In this document: one piece after another, positions 1 to 9,073 of the stretch
How positions within the stretch are numbered: position 1 is the first letter of the stretch
Layout of the letters: each line of letters starts with the position of its first letter
Assembly: GCF_018853815.1 (NCBI RefSeq)
Contig: NZ_JAAOMP010000036.1
Coordinates: 1-64,000 of the forward strand
Direction of reading: 5' to 3'
Length of the DNA stretch: 64,000 nt
DNA from: Acidithiobacillus sulfurivorans
GTDB lineage: Bacteria; Pseudomonadota; Gammaproteobacteria; Acidithiobacillales; Acidithiobacillaceae
Notes under the pieces: model-generated
What the model was told of the DNA's origin: nothing
What the model saw: the letters and a program-made list of their open reading frames with translations, nothing else
Database searches by the model: none
Translations under genes and position numbers: made by a program

Positions 1-287
1 TGCCAAGCTACGCGTAGAGATGCGCACAGAAATCAAACGTCTGCATCAGCAACTAAAAACCACCATGGTTTATGTGACCCATGAAACCGGCAACAAAACG
101 ATTGGCAGGGTCATTGTAAATGGCATCGGGGGTACCCAGCTGCTGTATAATTCCATCATTCATCACGGCAATGAGATCGCCCATGGTCATGGCCTCAATT
201 TGATCATGGGTCACATAAACCATGGTGGTTTTTAGTTGCTGATGCAGACGTTTGATTTCTGTGCGCATCTCTACGCGTAGCTTGGCA
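1..287. repeat. 84-bp perfect inverted repeat (foldback) with 119-bp spacer
   Basis: Bases 1-84 are the exact reverse complement of 204-287. The spacer 85-203 is ordinary sequence of the sugar-transport ATPase gene. The arm at 204-287 lies in correct register inside that gene, while the arm at 1-84 is an inverted copy of the same codons. The gene is therefore interrupted at about base 84 and its original 3' end is missing. A perfect foldback at the very edge of a sequence is typical of a chimeric read or contig end; a true inverted duplication is possible but less likely. Confidence 0.9.
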
Positions 288-781
288 TCCAGATTGGAAA
301 GTGGTTCATCAAACAAAAACAGTGCAGGGCGCCGGGCGATGGCCCTGCCAATGGCCACGCGCTGCTGCTGTCCTCCTGAAAGCTGCCGTGGACGACGATC
401 CAGAAGATGGTCCAACTGCAGCATGTGCGCCACATCCTGCAAAATCTGCTCGCGTTCATTTTTGGGGACATGACGGTTAACCAGTCCGAAAAGAATATTG
501 TCGCGGACTGACATGGATGGATATAAGGCGTAGGACTGAAAGACCATGGCAATATCCCGATTTTTAGGGCTGAGATCGTTCACCCGCCGATCATTAATGA
601 GAATATCGCCAGCACTTTCCTGCTCCAGACCAGCGATAATGTTCAGTAAGGTCGTTTTTCCACAGCCCGAAGGTCCAACCAGAATCAGAAACTGATTTTC
701 CTCGGTTTCTATATTAATGCCGTGAAGCACTTCATCCTTACCGAATTTTTTATGAATATCCTTGAGTATCAGGCGTCCCAT
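53..781 (-). CDS. Sugar ABC transporter ATP-binding protein, MalK/UgpC/GtsD-like, 3'-truncated
   Basis: Cytoplasmic ATPase that would energise the two permeases encoded just upstream. Walker A is GPSGCGKTT, the signature is LSGGQQQR and Walker B is LFLFDEP, followed by the switch VTHD. The ATG at 781 follows the stop of the upstream permease by two bases, with AAAGGG as ribosome site. About 230 residues are genuine; full MalK-type proteins have about 360, so the regulatory OB-fold domain is absent. After FVAGF the frame runs into the inverted repeat and stops nine codons later at 53, so the last residues are an artefact of the foldback. Longer upstream starts would overlap the permease gene and were not used. 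Confidence 0.85.
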   Translation of the reverse strand: MGRLILKDIHKKFGKDEVLHGINIETEENQFLILVGPSGCGKTTLLNIIAGLEQESAGDILINDRRVNDLSPKNRDIAMVFQSYALYPSMSVRDNILFGLVNRHVPKNEREQILQDVAHMLQLDHLLDRRPRQLSGGQQQRVAIGRAIARRPALFLFDEPLSNLDAKLRVEMRTEIKRLHQQLKTTMVYVTHDQIEAMTMGDLIAVMNDGIIQQLGTPDAIYNDPANRFVAGFMGHINHGGF

Positions 782-783
782 TT

Positions 784-1650
784 TTATCCCTTTACGGCGC
801 CAGCCGTTAATCCACGTACAAAATATTTCCCGGCAATCAGATACACCAACAAGGTGGGTAGTGCCGCAAAAATGGCAGCCGCCATATCTACATTCCACAT
901 ATGAACGCTGGTAACCGTATCCACCAGATCGTTGATAGCCACAGTGACCGGCTGTTGTCCTCCCTGAGTAAATACCACCCCAAAAAGGAAATTGTTCCAG
1001 ATCATGGTGAACTGCCAAATCGCCGTTACCATGATGATCGGCGTACTGACTGGCAACATGATCCGAAAAAAAATACTGAAAAATCCGGCACCATCCACGC
1101 GTGCCGCCTTCACCAGATCATGCGGAATGCCGACGTAATAATTGCGAAAAAACAAAGTCGTAAATGCCAGACCATAAATCACATGCACCAACATCAGGCC
1201 AGGAATCAACGTGCCCGCAATGCCCAGTCGACCTTCTACCCAGGCCATCGGTAACAAAACAATCTGGAAGGGAATAATGGTGCCGAGTAGCAACATATAA
1301 AAAAATACATTGGAGCCACGAAAACGCCAATGCGTCAGCACATAACCATTAAAGGCACCAATGGCTGTAGAAATGACTACGGCGGGAATTACCAGAATAA
1401 AAGAGTTCAGAAAATAACCATGAATCCCTGAACTGGCTGCACCAATGGTGGCGGCACTCCAGGCATGCACCCAGGCATACCAATTCAGGCTGCTGGGTAA
1501 CGCCAGAATACCCGTTGAGTAAATTTCCGGCATGGTCTTGAAGGCGGTCACCAACATGACGTAAAAGGGCAACAGGAAAAACAGCGCGGCCAGAGATAAA
1601 AGACTATAAACAACCCATCTTCTCGGGCTTAAAATGGATGTAGTACGCAT
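784..1650 (-). CDS. Sugar ABC transporter permease, MalG/GtsC-like (CUT1)
   Basis: Inner-membrane permease of 288 residues with about six hydrophobic segments, beginning in a basic N-terminus (SPRRWVVYSL). It has the EAA-type cytoplasmic loop that docks the ATPase, visible as the stretch around PHDLVKAARVDGAGFFSIFF. The start ATG at 1650 shares one base with the stop of the preceding permease (TGATG), so the two are translationally coupled. It should form a heterodimer with that protein and work with the binding protein at 2612-3898. The substrate class is inferred from that binding protein. Confidence 0.88.
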   Translation of the reverse strand: MRTTSILSPRRWVVYSLLSLAALFFLLPFYVMLVTAFKTMPEIYSTGILALPSSLNWYAWVHAWSAATIGAASSGIHGYFLNSFILVIPAVVISTAIGAFNGYVLTHWRFRGSNVFFYMLLLGTIIPFQIVLLPMAWVEGRLGIAGTLIPGLMLVHVIYGLAFTTLFFRNYYVGIPHDLVKAARVDGAGFFSIFFRIMLPVSTPIIMVTAIWQFTMIWNNFLFGVVFTQGGQQPVTVAINDLVDTVTSVHMWNVDMAAAIFAALPTLLVYLIAGKYFVRGLTAGAVKG

Positions 1651-2537
1651 CAGGCCTGCCTCCGCGAGTCGAGATAAAGGAAGGGCAAGGCAAAAATCAT
1701 CATGATGACCAGCATCATGAGGGCACTGGCTGCACCCACCCCCATTTCACCCCGTTGAAACGAGAAAACGTACATAAAAATGGACGGGACATTGGTGCTG
1801 TATCCGGGTCCACCACCCGTCAGAGCAATAATTAAACCGAAGCTTTTGATAGCTAATCCGACAGATAACACCAACGCCACAAAAAAAGTGGGCGCAAGAC
1901 TGGGCAGAATTACGCGCAAATAAATACGCGCATTACTGGCACCATCAATCTGCGCCGCCTTGACGATATCAGAACTTACGCCACGCAACCCCGCCAGAAA
2001 AATGGCCATCATAAAACCGGTCGTCTGCCACACTGCAGCGATAACTACCGTATATATGGCCATGTCTGGATCATCTATCCAGGCAAAGGCAAAATGCGGG
2101 AACCCCATTGAACGGACAATGGCCTGTAAGCCAAAGCCGGGGTCCAGCAACCAGCGCCAGGCTACCCCGGTAACCACAGCGGAAAGCGCCATGGGATAAA
2201 GAAAAACAACCTGATAAAGCCTTTCGCCCTTGATACGCTGGTCCAGAAGAATAGCCAGACCAAGACCGATGGACAAGGAAATCAGAACATAAAGACCACC
2301 AAAAATTCCGAGATTCGTTAATGAGCGCCACCAGCGTGAGCTCCCAAAAAGATCATAATAATTGGCAAGTCCGACAAAATGATTACTGGGCAAAATGGTT
2401 GAGCGTGTTAAGGACAACCAAATCGTCCATAAAATAAAACCATAGATAAAAAAGGTAGCAGCCAAAATGGTCGGCGAAAGCACTATTTTTGCCATCAACC
2501 GATCGCGTCCACTGAATTCTGCCTTGGTGAATGGCAT
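1650..2537 (-). CDS. Sugar ABC transporter permease, MalF/GtsB-like (CUT1)
   Basis: Inner-membrane permease of about 295 residues with six predicted membrane spans and the EAA loop around SSDIVKAAQIDGASNARIYL. A GTG lies in frame at 2558, but the ATG at 2537 is preceded by AAGGA at normal spacing and is preferred. It is one of two permeases of a binding-protein-dependent sugar importer. It lies between the binding protein gene and the second permease in the order binding protein, permease, permease, ATPase, the same order as gtsABCD in Pseudomonas. All are on the minus strand with short gaps, so one operon is likely. Confidence 0.87.
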   Translation of the reverse strand: MPFTKAEFSGRDRLMAKIVLSPTILAATFFIYGFILWTIWLSLTRSTILPSNHFVGLANYYDLFGSSRWWRSLTNLGIFGGLYVLISLSIGLGLAILLDQRIKGERLYQVVFLYPMALSAVVTGVAWRWLLDPGFGLQAIVRSMGFPHFAFAWIDDPDMAIYTVVIAAVWQTTGFMMAIFLAGLRGVSSDIVKAAQIDGASNARIYLRVILPSLAPTFFVALVLSVGLAIKSFGLIIALTGGGPGYSTNVPSIFMYVFSFQRGEMGVGAASALMMLVIMMIFALPFLYLDSRRQA

Positions 2538-2611
2538 GTGAGGATCCTTCTGCAGCACACATCAATGGAACAAGCCCGGCCTGTACAGGCGACCGGGCAA
2601 TACCTAAGCTA

Positions 2612-3898
2612 TTAATCCTGACTCTTGGCCACTTCTACCCGTTTGGCCATGGCTGCTGCCGCAGCCTGCGGGCTTTCATTGGAAGTATAGAACTTATCCA
2701 GGGAGTCAATAAATGCTCCGGTGGGCGGACCATAGGTGGACATATTCTGGGAAAAACTGGGCACCAAACCATTATCTTTACGGGCAACCAGAAACTGTGC
2801 CCGGGATTTTTTCTGGCAGGCGTTGTAACCATTCAGGGAAACATTCATCAAATCCGGGATGGAGCCCTTGTACTTATTGAACAGCAACTGGAATTTCGGG
2901 CTGACCATGGTTTCTGCCAGCTTGATTTCCGCCGCCCGCTTCTCGGGAGTATTCTGCCGGAAGAAAATAAAGCTATCGACATTATAAATGAATTCCTTGG
3001 CCGTGCCGGGAAAAGCCACGCAACCCACTTGTGGACCACCCGGAGTCACATGGAGAAATTCAAACTGGCCATTGGCCCAATCACCCATGATCTGAAATGC
3101 CGCTTTTCCGTGAGCTACTAAAGCCGTATCAAAATTCCAGGTGCGGCCCGCCAGGGATTTGGGGGTGTAAGCCTCAATGGCGCGCAACCGTTCCAATGCC
3201 TTGACCATGGTTGGGCTGTCAATAGCCTTGGGGTCCAGTTTGACAAAAACATCCTTGTACCAGGCGGGTCCACCTGTCTCCAAAGCAATCGGATCAAATT
3301 CGGTGGCAATCATCCAGCCATTACCGCCACCAGCCATGGGCGTAAAGCCTGCGGCCTTGACCTTGGCGAGATCCGCCATAAGTTCAGGCCAGGTTTGCGG
3401 AGCGGTGGCAATTCCGGCTTTTTTCAGAATGGCCCGGTTGTACCAAAGCCAGTTCAGACGATGTAGATCCATGGGAGCCGCTACATAATTACCTTTATAT
3501 TTCATAAAGTTGTTGATCACAGCAGGAACATTTTTGTCCCAGTCTTCAGACTGGGCTGCGGCATCAATATTGGCTAGCAGACCCGTATGTCCCCATTGCT
3601 GGATCTCCACACCCTTAATTTGCGCGGCACCCGGAATCTGACCTTCCATGAGGCGCGTCTTCAGAATAGTGCGGGCCTGCGCACCACCGCCGCCAGCGAT
3701 GGCGTCATTCTGAATATTCACCCCTTTGGCCTTCATCATTTCCACCAGGACATGCATGGCCTTGGCTTCCGATCCTGCTGTCCACCAATTGATTACACTC
3801 AGGCTGGGGGCTGAAGCCGCCATCGCCGTTCCGGCCATGCCGCTGCCAAGGGCCAGCCCTACACAAACTGCAATAACTTTTTTATGCATGGATTTCAT
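2612..3898 (-). CDS. Periplasmic sugar-binding protein, GtsA-like (CUT1 family)
   Basis: Substrate-binding protein of 428 residues with a clear signal peptide (basic start, hydrophobic run, cleavage near TAMAAS). The mature N-terminus (SLSVINWWTAGSEAKA), the AGGGGAQARTILKTRL stretch and the AAQIKG motif resemble the glucose/mannose-binding protein GtsA of Pseudomonas rather than maltose-binding proteins. That resemblance is from memory of the family, not a search. The start ATG at 3898 has a strong GAGGAG site, and the gene follows the porin stop by ten bases, so porin and binding protein are probably co-transcribed. Expected role: periplasmic capture of a hexose for the permeases encoded downstream. 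Confidence 0.85.
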   Translation of the reverse strand: MKSMHKKVIAVCVGLALGSGMAGTAMAASAPSLSVINWWTAGSEAKAMHVLVEMMKAKGVNIQNDAIAGGGGAQARTILKTRLMEGQIPGAAQIKGVEIQQWGHTGLLANIDAAAQSEDWDKNVPAVINNFMKYKGNYVAAPMDLHRLNWLWYNRAILKKAGIATAPQTWPELMADLAKVKAAGFTPMAGGGNGWMIATEFDPIALETGGPAWYKDVFVKLDPKAIDSPTMVKALERLRAIEAYTPKSLAGRTWNFDTALVAHGKAAFQIMGDWANGQFEFLHVTPGGPQVGCVAFPGTAKEFIYNVDSFIFFRQNTPEKRAAEIKLAETMVSPKFQLLFNKYKGSIPDLMNVSLNGYNACQKKSRAQFLVARKDNGLVPSFSQNMSTYGPPTGAFIDSLDKFYTSNESPQAAAAAMAKRVEVAKSQD

Positions 3899-3908
3899 TT
3901 TATTCTCC

Positions 3909-5387
3909 TCAAAAACGATATTTGAAGTAAAAGCGGTTGCTGAAATACGGGTTTTGATAATGTGGATAACCCGCCTGATTTTGCGCCATGGAAATATCCG
4001 TATAATCGGCCACATAAAGGCCCTTGAAAATACTGGACAGGTCATAGGATAAACCGACATCCATGGACCAGAGATGCTGATCGGGAATGGCTGTTCCCGT
4101 TGGAAATCCGTAAGCGCCGCCATAACTATAAACACTACCGCCAAACCCATAACGGACGAGATAACGAATAAAGCTAGCATTCAATTTGAGTTTGTTGGCT
4201 AAGAAACCAAAGTTGGAGGCAATACCATAAGCGTACCCCGGTCCAAAATCGGAAATGCCGGTTTGCATGGTGGTGGTGTAACTGGTACCGCTGAGATCAT
4301 TGTAGGGGTGAATCATGCCACCATGACGAAAGGAGTTGTAATTTACGGGGCTATAGGTTGCTACCAAAGCCACATTATCATCATGATGACTGCCAAATTT
4401 GACGCCAATACGCCCCCCATAAACCTGGGCATCTACCGAGTCGGCATTCAGTGTGCTCAGATAACTCGTACCGGCTCCAGAGTTCCCTTCAGAAACCACC
4501 TGAAAATTTCCGAACAAGGAAACATTTTTGGTAAGGGGATGGCTGATACCCGCCTGCCCGTAAAACATATTGGCAAACCCATAAAAATCGTAATACCAGG
4601 CCTGCAAATCAACATGACTACCCAAAAACGGGGTTTGATAGCGCGCACCAAGCACATAAAAACCATTAGTATGGGCGCTGGTATAGCGATTGCCCGTGGT
4701 AAAAGTAGCACTGTAACGGCTGGCATAACTGTACATCCGGGCAGCCATGAAGCTCAGGGTTGCTGGCGACCCACCCAGAGCCAGTGCACTATTACCGGAC
4801 CATTGTCCAGCCTGGGGATGACCAATAATGTCCACCACCGCGCTGACGCCCGTAAAAGCCCGGGGGTTGTAGGTGTAATAATCCCAATTGGCATACGGGG
4901 TATTAATAAATTGCCGGCCGCCACGAATGACAAAGGGTCCGTAGTGATACTGCAAATAAGCCTGGCGAACAATGGCTATGCCATGGCTGGGATAGGGACC
5001 TGTAAGTTCTGGATCTTCATGCTGGTAAAAACCGGTCCAGGTGGCAAAGTCTCCACCGACTCCCAGACTGAATCCTGCCAGTTGTGGACTGTGTACATAC
5101 AAATGCCCACCCAAAGCCAAGGAATGCGTATCTTGACCAGTATGGGCATGATTAAGATAACTAAAGTTAATCAGGCCGACCATGGCCGATATTTTCGTGT
5201 TGGCAATAGCCTTATCCAGAATGGTATTGGCAGGAATCAGCGAATTGGCCGGGGTGGCCGCCTTGGACAATGCTGGCGCTCCCAGGGCAATAGCACATGA
5301 AACGGCCAGACTGCAGGCCAGAAAGCGTCTGGATAGAATCCTTCCAGACAATGATGGACGATTACTATAATTATATTTTTTAATCAT
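3909..5387 (-). CDS. Outer-membrane porin, OprD/OprB-like, in sugar-uptake context
   Basis: A 492-residue protein with a signal peptide (basic N-terminus, hydrophobic LACSLAVSCAIALGAPALSKA). The body is rich in alternating aromatic and small residues and ends in a terminal phenylalanine (RFYFKYRF), as outer-membrane beta-barrels do. The ATG at 5387 follows AAGGAGAGT. Its position immediately before a GtsA-like binding protein parallels gts-oprB in Pseudomonas, so sugar passage across the outer membrane is the inferred role. The sequence itself does not prove OprB membership; an OprD-type porin with another specificity is possible. The frame extends upstream without a stop, but that part is the shadow of the neighbouring permease. 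Confidence 0.75.
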   Translation of the reverse strand: MIKKYNYSNRPSLSGRILSRRFLACSLAVSCAIALGAPALSKAATPANSLIPANTILDKAIANTKISAMVGLINFSYLNHAHTGQDTHSLALGGHLYVHSPQLAGFSLGVGGDFATWTGFYQHEDPELTGPYPSHGIAIVRQAYLQYHYGPFVIRGGRQFINTPYANWDYYTYNPRAFTGVSAVVDIIGHPQAGQWSGNSALALGGSPATLSFMAARMYSYASRYSATFTTGNRYTSAHTNGFYVLGARYQTPFLGSHVDLQAWYYDFYGFANMFYGQAGISHPLTKNVSLFGNFQVVSEGNSGAGTSYLSTLNADSVDAQVYGGRIGVKFGSHHDDNVALVATYSPVNYNSFRHGGMIHPYNDLSGTSYTTTMQTGISDFGPGYAYGIASNFGFLANKLKLNASFIRYLVRYGFGGSVYSYGGAYGFPTGTAIPDQHLWSMDVGLSYDLSSIFKGLYVADYTDISMAQNQAGYPHYQNPYFSNRFYFKYRF

Positions 5388-5482
5388 GGCACTCTCCTTA
5401 TTCTCAGTATTTATAGCGCCCTTATGCAGGGTGTATTTGCGATAACCACTCCTTTTTCTCTTTCCCGAACTTTCGGGGTTCA

Positions 5483-6442
5483 TCAAACCGTACCGCGTTT
5501 CTTCAAATAACCGAGCATGACTGCCAGCAAAATGACAACACCTTCCACCAGCTCGGTATAGAAGGGTGAAATATTCAGTAAAACTAGACCATCCAGAATA
5601 GTGCTCAGCAACAGCGCACCAATCAACGCACCCCAGACGGTGCCTCGGCCGCCAAACAGATAAACGCCGCCAATAACCACCGCCGCAATAGCCGGCAGTT
5701 CGTCGCCGCGACCGGCATTGGGATCGGCAGTGGCCAATTGTGCGGCAAAAATCACGCCGGCAAGCCCCGCTGAAAATCCGGAAAAAGCATAGGCCAGACT
5801 GCGCAGGCGGCGTACCCGAATTCCCGCGCGATAGGCAGCGACACGATTCCCACCAATGGCGTATAAATAAGCCCCAGAGGCGCTGAGACCCAGAAAGAGC
5901 GCGACCAGAATGACCATCAAACCCGCAATCCATACTTGATCAGGGATACCCAGAATGTGACTTTCGCCAATGGCGTTAAAACCATTGTCATTGATATTCA
6001 GGGGCTCCCCATTGGTGACAATCAGGGTCAGGCTCGAAAAAATAGAAAGTCCGGCCAGCGTGGCTATAAAGTCCGTAATGTGCAGGTAATTGATGATGGC
6101 GCCTTGTAAAAGCCCTGCTAATGTGGCCGCCAAAAGAGCCAGGAACAGCGCTAGAGGCCAAGGAAAGCCCAGCAACATCATGGTTGCGGCGAGGGCACCC
6201 GTGAGCCCGGCCACGGCACCAACAGAAAGATCAATTCCGGCGACTAACATCACCATCAACTCACTTAATGCCAGCAGTACCAATGGCGCCGCATCAGTCA
6301 AGATGCTGAAAAAATTATTGCTGGAAACAAAATGGGGGGCGACAAATGATAAGAAAATCAGCAGGGCAATAAAAGCCAACAAAACCCCCTGATCCATCAG
6401 GAACTGACGGAGGGCGTGCCCCTTCAGTTCCGAGGCGTTCAT
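5483..6442 (-). CDS. Ribose/fructose-type ABC transporter permease (RbsC/FrcC family)
   Basis: A 319-residue, strongly hydrophobic inner-membrane protein with eight or more spans and the CUT2 permease motif GIDLSVGAVAGLTGALAA, plus the typical end region VIGGVYLFGGRGTVWGALIGALLL. In the CUT2 family one permease forms a homodimer. The start ATG at 6442 overlaps the stop of the ATPase gene by four bases, so translation is coupled. It is the last gene of the kinase, binding protein, ATPase, permease set; the porin begins 95 bases further on. Confidence 0.9.
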   Translation of the reverse strand: MNASELKGHALRQFLMDQGVLLAFIALLIFLSFVAPHFVSSNNFFSILTDAAPLVLLALSELMVMLVAGIDLSVGAVAGLTGALAATMMLLGFPWPLALFLALLAATLAGLLQGAIINYLHITDFIATLAGLSIFSSLTLIVTNGEPLNINDNGFNAIGESHILGIPDQVWIAGLMVILVALFLGLSASGAYLYAIGGNRVAAYRAGIRVRRLRSLAYAFSGFSAGLAGVIFAAQLATADPNAGRGDELPAIAAVVIGGVYLFGGRGTVWGALIGALLLSTILDGLVLLNISPFYTELVEGVVILLAVMLGYLKKRGTV

Positions 6443-7224
6443 GCAGCCACGCCTTTACCCACCAGCATGGCTTTAACGACCGTGTTCTCATCGAGATTTT
6501 CTGGATTCCCATCCAACGCCTTTTCACCGCGTGTAAGTACCGTGATACGAGAAGCCACCTGCCAGACGTCGGGCATGGTGTGGGTAATCAGAATCACCGC
6601 CACACCCGATGCCGCCAACGTCTGAATCAAATGGAGGATGGCTGAGTGCTCGCCGACCCCGATGGCAGCAGTGGGTTCATCCATAATCACCAGCTTCGCC
6701 TGCCAGTAAGCGGCCCGGGCAATGGCTACGGCCTGCCTTTGTCCCCCCGAAAGCTCTCCAACCGGTTGCCGCAGAGGGAGTTCAATAGCAAGTTTCTGGA
6801 GAGCCAGCGCCGATTGTTTGCGCATTTCCCGTCGCGCCAGGATGGGGAAAATGCCGAGCAGACGTCTTTTGCGCTCCCTGCCCAGAAAAATATTGGCGGC
6901 AACATCCAGATTTTCAGCAACAGCCAAGTCCTGATACAAGGTTTCAATACCCAGATCCCGGGCATAACGCGGATCAAACTGGCGCACGGCCTTATGGTTA
7001 AAATGCATCGTCCCCGTGCTTGGCGCCTGGGCACCCGCAATAATTTTTACCAGGGTAGATTTGCCAGCACCATTATCTCCCAGCAAGGCCAGCACTTCTC
7101 CTGGCCAGATATCCAGATCAATATCGCGCAACGCCTGCACCGCTCCGAAGCGTTTACCAATGCCGCGCAAGCTCAACAGAGGGGCCTGGCCAGCTCTTTC
7201 GCCAGCCATGTCTGCAGATTTCAT
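6439..7224 (-). CDS. Single-domain CUT2 ABC transporter ATPase (FrcA-like)
   Basis: A 261-residue ATPase with one ABC cassette: Walker A GDNGAGKST, signature LSGGQRQAVAIARA, Walker B LVIMDEPTAA and H-loop THTM. Typical RbsA-type proteins are about 500 residues with two cassettes, so this is the half-size form known from FrcA. Its length and intact ends argue for a natural single-domain protein rather than a truncation. It overlaps the binding-protein gene and the permease gene by four bases on either side. Substrate is unresolved between ribose, fructose and related sugars. Confidence 0.88.
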   Translation of the reverse strand: MKSADMAGERAGQAPLLSLRGIGKRFGAVQALRDIDLDIWPGEVLALLGDNGAGKSTLVKIIAGAQAPSTGTMHFNHKAVRQFDPRYARDLGIETLYQDLAVAENLDVAANIFLGRERKRRLLGIFPILARREMRKQSALALQKLAIELPLRQPVGELSGGQRQAVAIARAAYWQAKLVIMDEPTAAIGVGEHSAILHLIQTLAASGVAVILITHTMPDVWQVASRITVLTRGEKALDGNPENLDENTVVKAMLVGKGVAA

Positions 7225-8138
7225 GAATGGCTCGGCGCAAGATCCATATGCAATGGTACCGGAACAAAAACCGTACCCGTTGACAGGTAACTGTAACCGG
7301 CCTGTACGCCCAGGGCTCCCATGACTGCCGGCTGCTGCGCAACACTCAGGGCAATTTTCCCTTCCTTTACCAATTGCGTCTCGCCGACGCTACCGCTACC
7401 GATCATGGCGATGGTTAGTCCTTTTAAACGACCAGCCGCCAGAGCAGCACGCATGGCACCAATGGCCATTTCACCATTTTCCGAATACACGGCATTGAGT
7501 TTCGGGTTGGCAATCAGGACGTCGCGCATAACCGTGAGCCCACCTTCGCGACTAAACCCGCCTGATTGTCTGGCCACCACTTTGATATGTGGGTAACTTT
7601 TCAGAACCGACTCACAACCGGCGGTTCTCTCGTTGGTTGCAGAAGCGCCGGATATTCCCAGAAGCATGAACAAGTTACCCTGTCCATGGAGTTTATTGGC
7701 AATATATTGACAGGCTTGTGCTCCTGCCTGTTTGTTATCCGAAGCAAAATAGGCAATGGCATGACCACCGTCAGCCTTACGGTCAATATAAATGACGGGA
7801 ATATGTGCAGCATTGGCTTTTTCAACGGCAGGAACCAAGGCCTTGGCGTCGGTGGGATTAATCAGCAGCAAATTCACCTTGCGGGCGATTAATGTATCTA
7901 TCTGATTATTTTGTGTGATTGAATTATTATTACCATCTTCAACCAGTAATTGTACGCCAAGCTTCTTGGCTTCCGCTTCTGCACCACTTTTTATGGTGGC
8001 AAAATAAGGTGTCATGGCGGACAACATCAGACCGAAAGTATAATGCTGGGGGGCGGCATCCTGCGCACTCGCGATGCCAGAAAACCCCAAAGATAAAGCC
8101 ATTGCAGCCATCAATGCCGAAGTCGTTTTGTGTTTCAT
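7221..8138 (-). CDS. Periplasmic sugar-binding protein, RbsB/FrcB-like (CUT2 family)
   Basis: A 305-residue protein with a signal peptide ending near ASAQ and a periplasmic-binding-protein type 1 fold. Visible family features are the start of the mature protein (YTFGLMLSAMTPYFATIKSGAEAEA), the LLINPTDAKALVPAVEKA stretch and the RTAGCE region. It delivers a monosaccharide to the membrane complex formed by the two genes that overlap downstream. It begins three bases after the ribokinase stop, which suggests the sugar is phosphorylated right after entry. Exact sugar specificity cannot be read from the sequence. Confidence 0.88.
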   Translation of the reverse strand: MKHKTTSALMAAMALSLGFSGIASAQDAAPQHYTFGLMLSAMTPYFATIKSGAEAEAKKLGVQLLVEDGNNNSITQNNQIDTLIARKVNLLLINPTDAKALVPAVEKANAAHIPVIYIDRKADGGHAIAYFASDNKQAGAQACQYIANKLHGQGNLFMLLGISGASATNERTAGCESVLKSYPHIKVVARQSGGFSREGGLTVMRDVLIANPKLNAVYSENGEMAIGAMRAALAAGRLKGLTIAMIGSGSVGETQLVKEGKIALSVAQQPAVMGALGVQAGYSYLSTGTVFVPVPLHMDLAPSHS

Positions 8139-8140
8139 GG

Positions 8141-9073
8141 TCAGGCCCTCAAGTAATTATTGGAATTTGTGGAAATATTCTGCGCAATAAAGCTTTCTAT
8201 CGTCGTGCGCAGAGGCAACGAAGCTTGTGCACCTTCACGGGTTGCAGCCAAGGCCCCTGCGGCATTGGCAAAAATGATGGCAGACTCCATGGAATGGTCC
8301 GTGGCAATAGCAGCACTGAAGGCACCGGCAAAAGCATCTCCACAGCCTGTGGTATCGACGACATCGACGCTAAACCCGGGAACCAGACCGGATTTCCCCT
8401 GACTCGTCGCCCATGCAGCTCCAGCCTTGCCTAGAGTAATAACGGCCGACTGCCGTCCTGATGCCAGTTGCTCAACCATGGCAATAGCGTTTTGCGCGTT
8501 AACTGGCTCAGATAAGGCAAGTAATTGCATCGCCTCTATTTCATTAACCAGAAGAATGTCCGCAAGAGAAAGGATTTCTTCCATATCTTGTTGTACTGGC
8601 GAAGCATTAAGGATGACTAAACCACCCATCTTGTGCATTTGCTGAGCACTAGCCTTAACAACTTCCAAAGGAACTTCCAGTTGCATCAAAAGAATATCGC
8701 GTTGCTGAATGGCTGGCAGGACCTGCTCTGGCGTCAACGCAGCATTTGCACCGGATATGATGGTAATCCGATTTTGCCCGTTTTCTTCCAGTAAAATAAA
8801 AGCTAACCCAGTAGGCATAGCAGAGTGAACGAGAGCACTTAAATCCAACCCTTCCCGATTCAGGTTATCGTGCAGGATTTCACCATAGGCATCACAACCC
8901 AAACAGGCAACAAAGCACACAGAAGCACCCGCTCTTTGCGCCGCAACCGCCTGATTAGCCCCCTTACCACCAGGATGCATGGCATAATCAGAACCAACCA
9001 CTGTCTCACCGGCACCAGGTGCACGGGCCACGCGCAGGACAATGTCCATATTGCTGCTCCCGACAACTATCAT
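8141..9073 (-). CDS. rbsK: Ribokinase, PfkB-family sugar kinase
   Basis: Cytoplasmic ATP-dependent sugar kinase of about 310 residues. The PfkB signatures are clear: N-terminal GGKGANQAVAAQRAG and C-terminal DTTGCGDAFAGAF, which holds the catalytic base. It is expected to phosphorylate the sugar brought in by the downstream transporter, giving for example ribose 5-phosphate. The ATG at 9073 (MIVVGSSNMD) follows GGAAG at eight bases and matches the family start; an in-frame ATG at 9109 has no ribosome site. It leads a gene run reaching to the left edge. Fructokinase or a related activity cannot be excluded. Confidence 0.85.
   Translation of the reverse strand: MIVVGSSNMDIVLRVARAPGAGETVVGSDYAMHPGGKGANQAVAAQRAGASVCFVACLGCDAYGEILHDNLNREGLDLSALVHSAMPTGLAFILLEENGQNRITIISGANAALTPEQVLPAIQQRDILLMQLEVPLEVVKASAQQMHKMGGLVILNASPVQQDMEEILSLADILLVNEIEAMQLLALSEPVNAQNAIAMVEQLASGRQSAVITLGKAGAAWATSQGKSGLVPGFSVDVVDTTGCGDAFAGAFSAAIATDHSMESAIIFANAAGALAATREGAQASLPLRTTIESFIAQNISTNSNNYLRA

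Noticed and set aside
20-235. Plus-strand ORF of 71 codons inside the foldback
   Set aside because: It exists only because the inverted copy joins ATPase codons to their antisense; it is not a gene.
5465-5478. Terminator between the CUT2 permease and the porin
   Set aside because: A short CCCGA/TCGGG stem exists, but in the direction of transcription it is followed by A/G-rich bases, not a T run.
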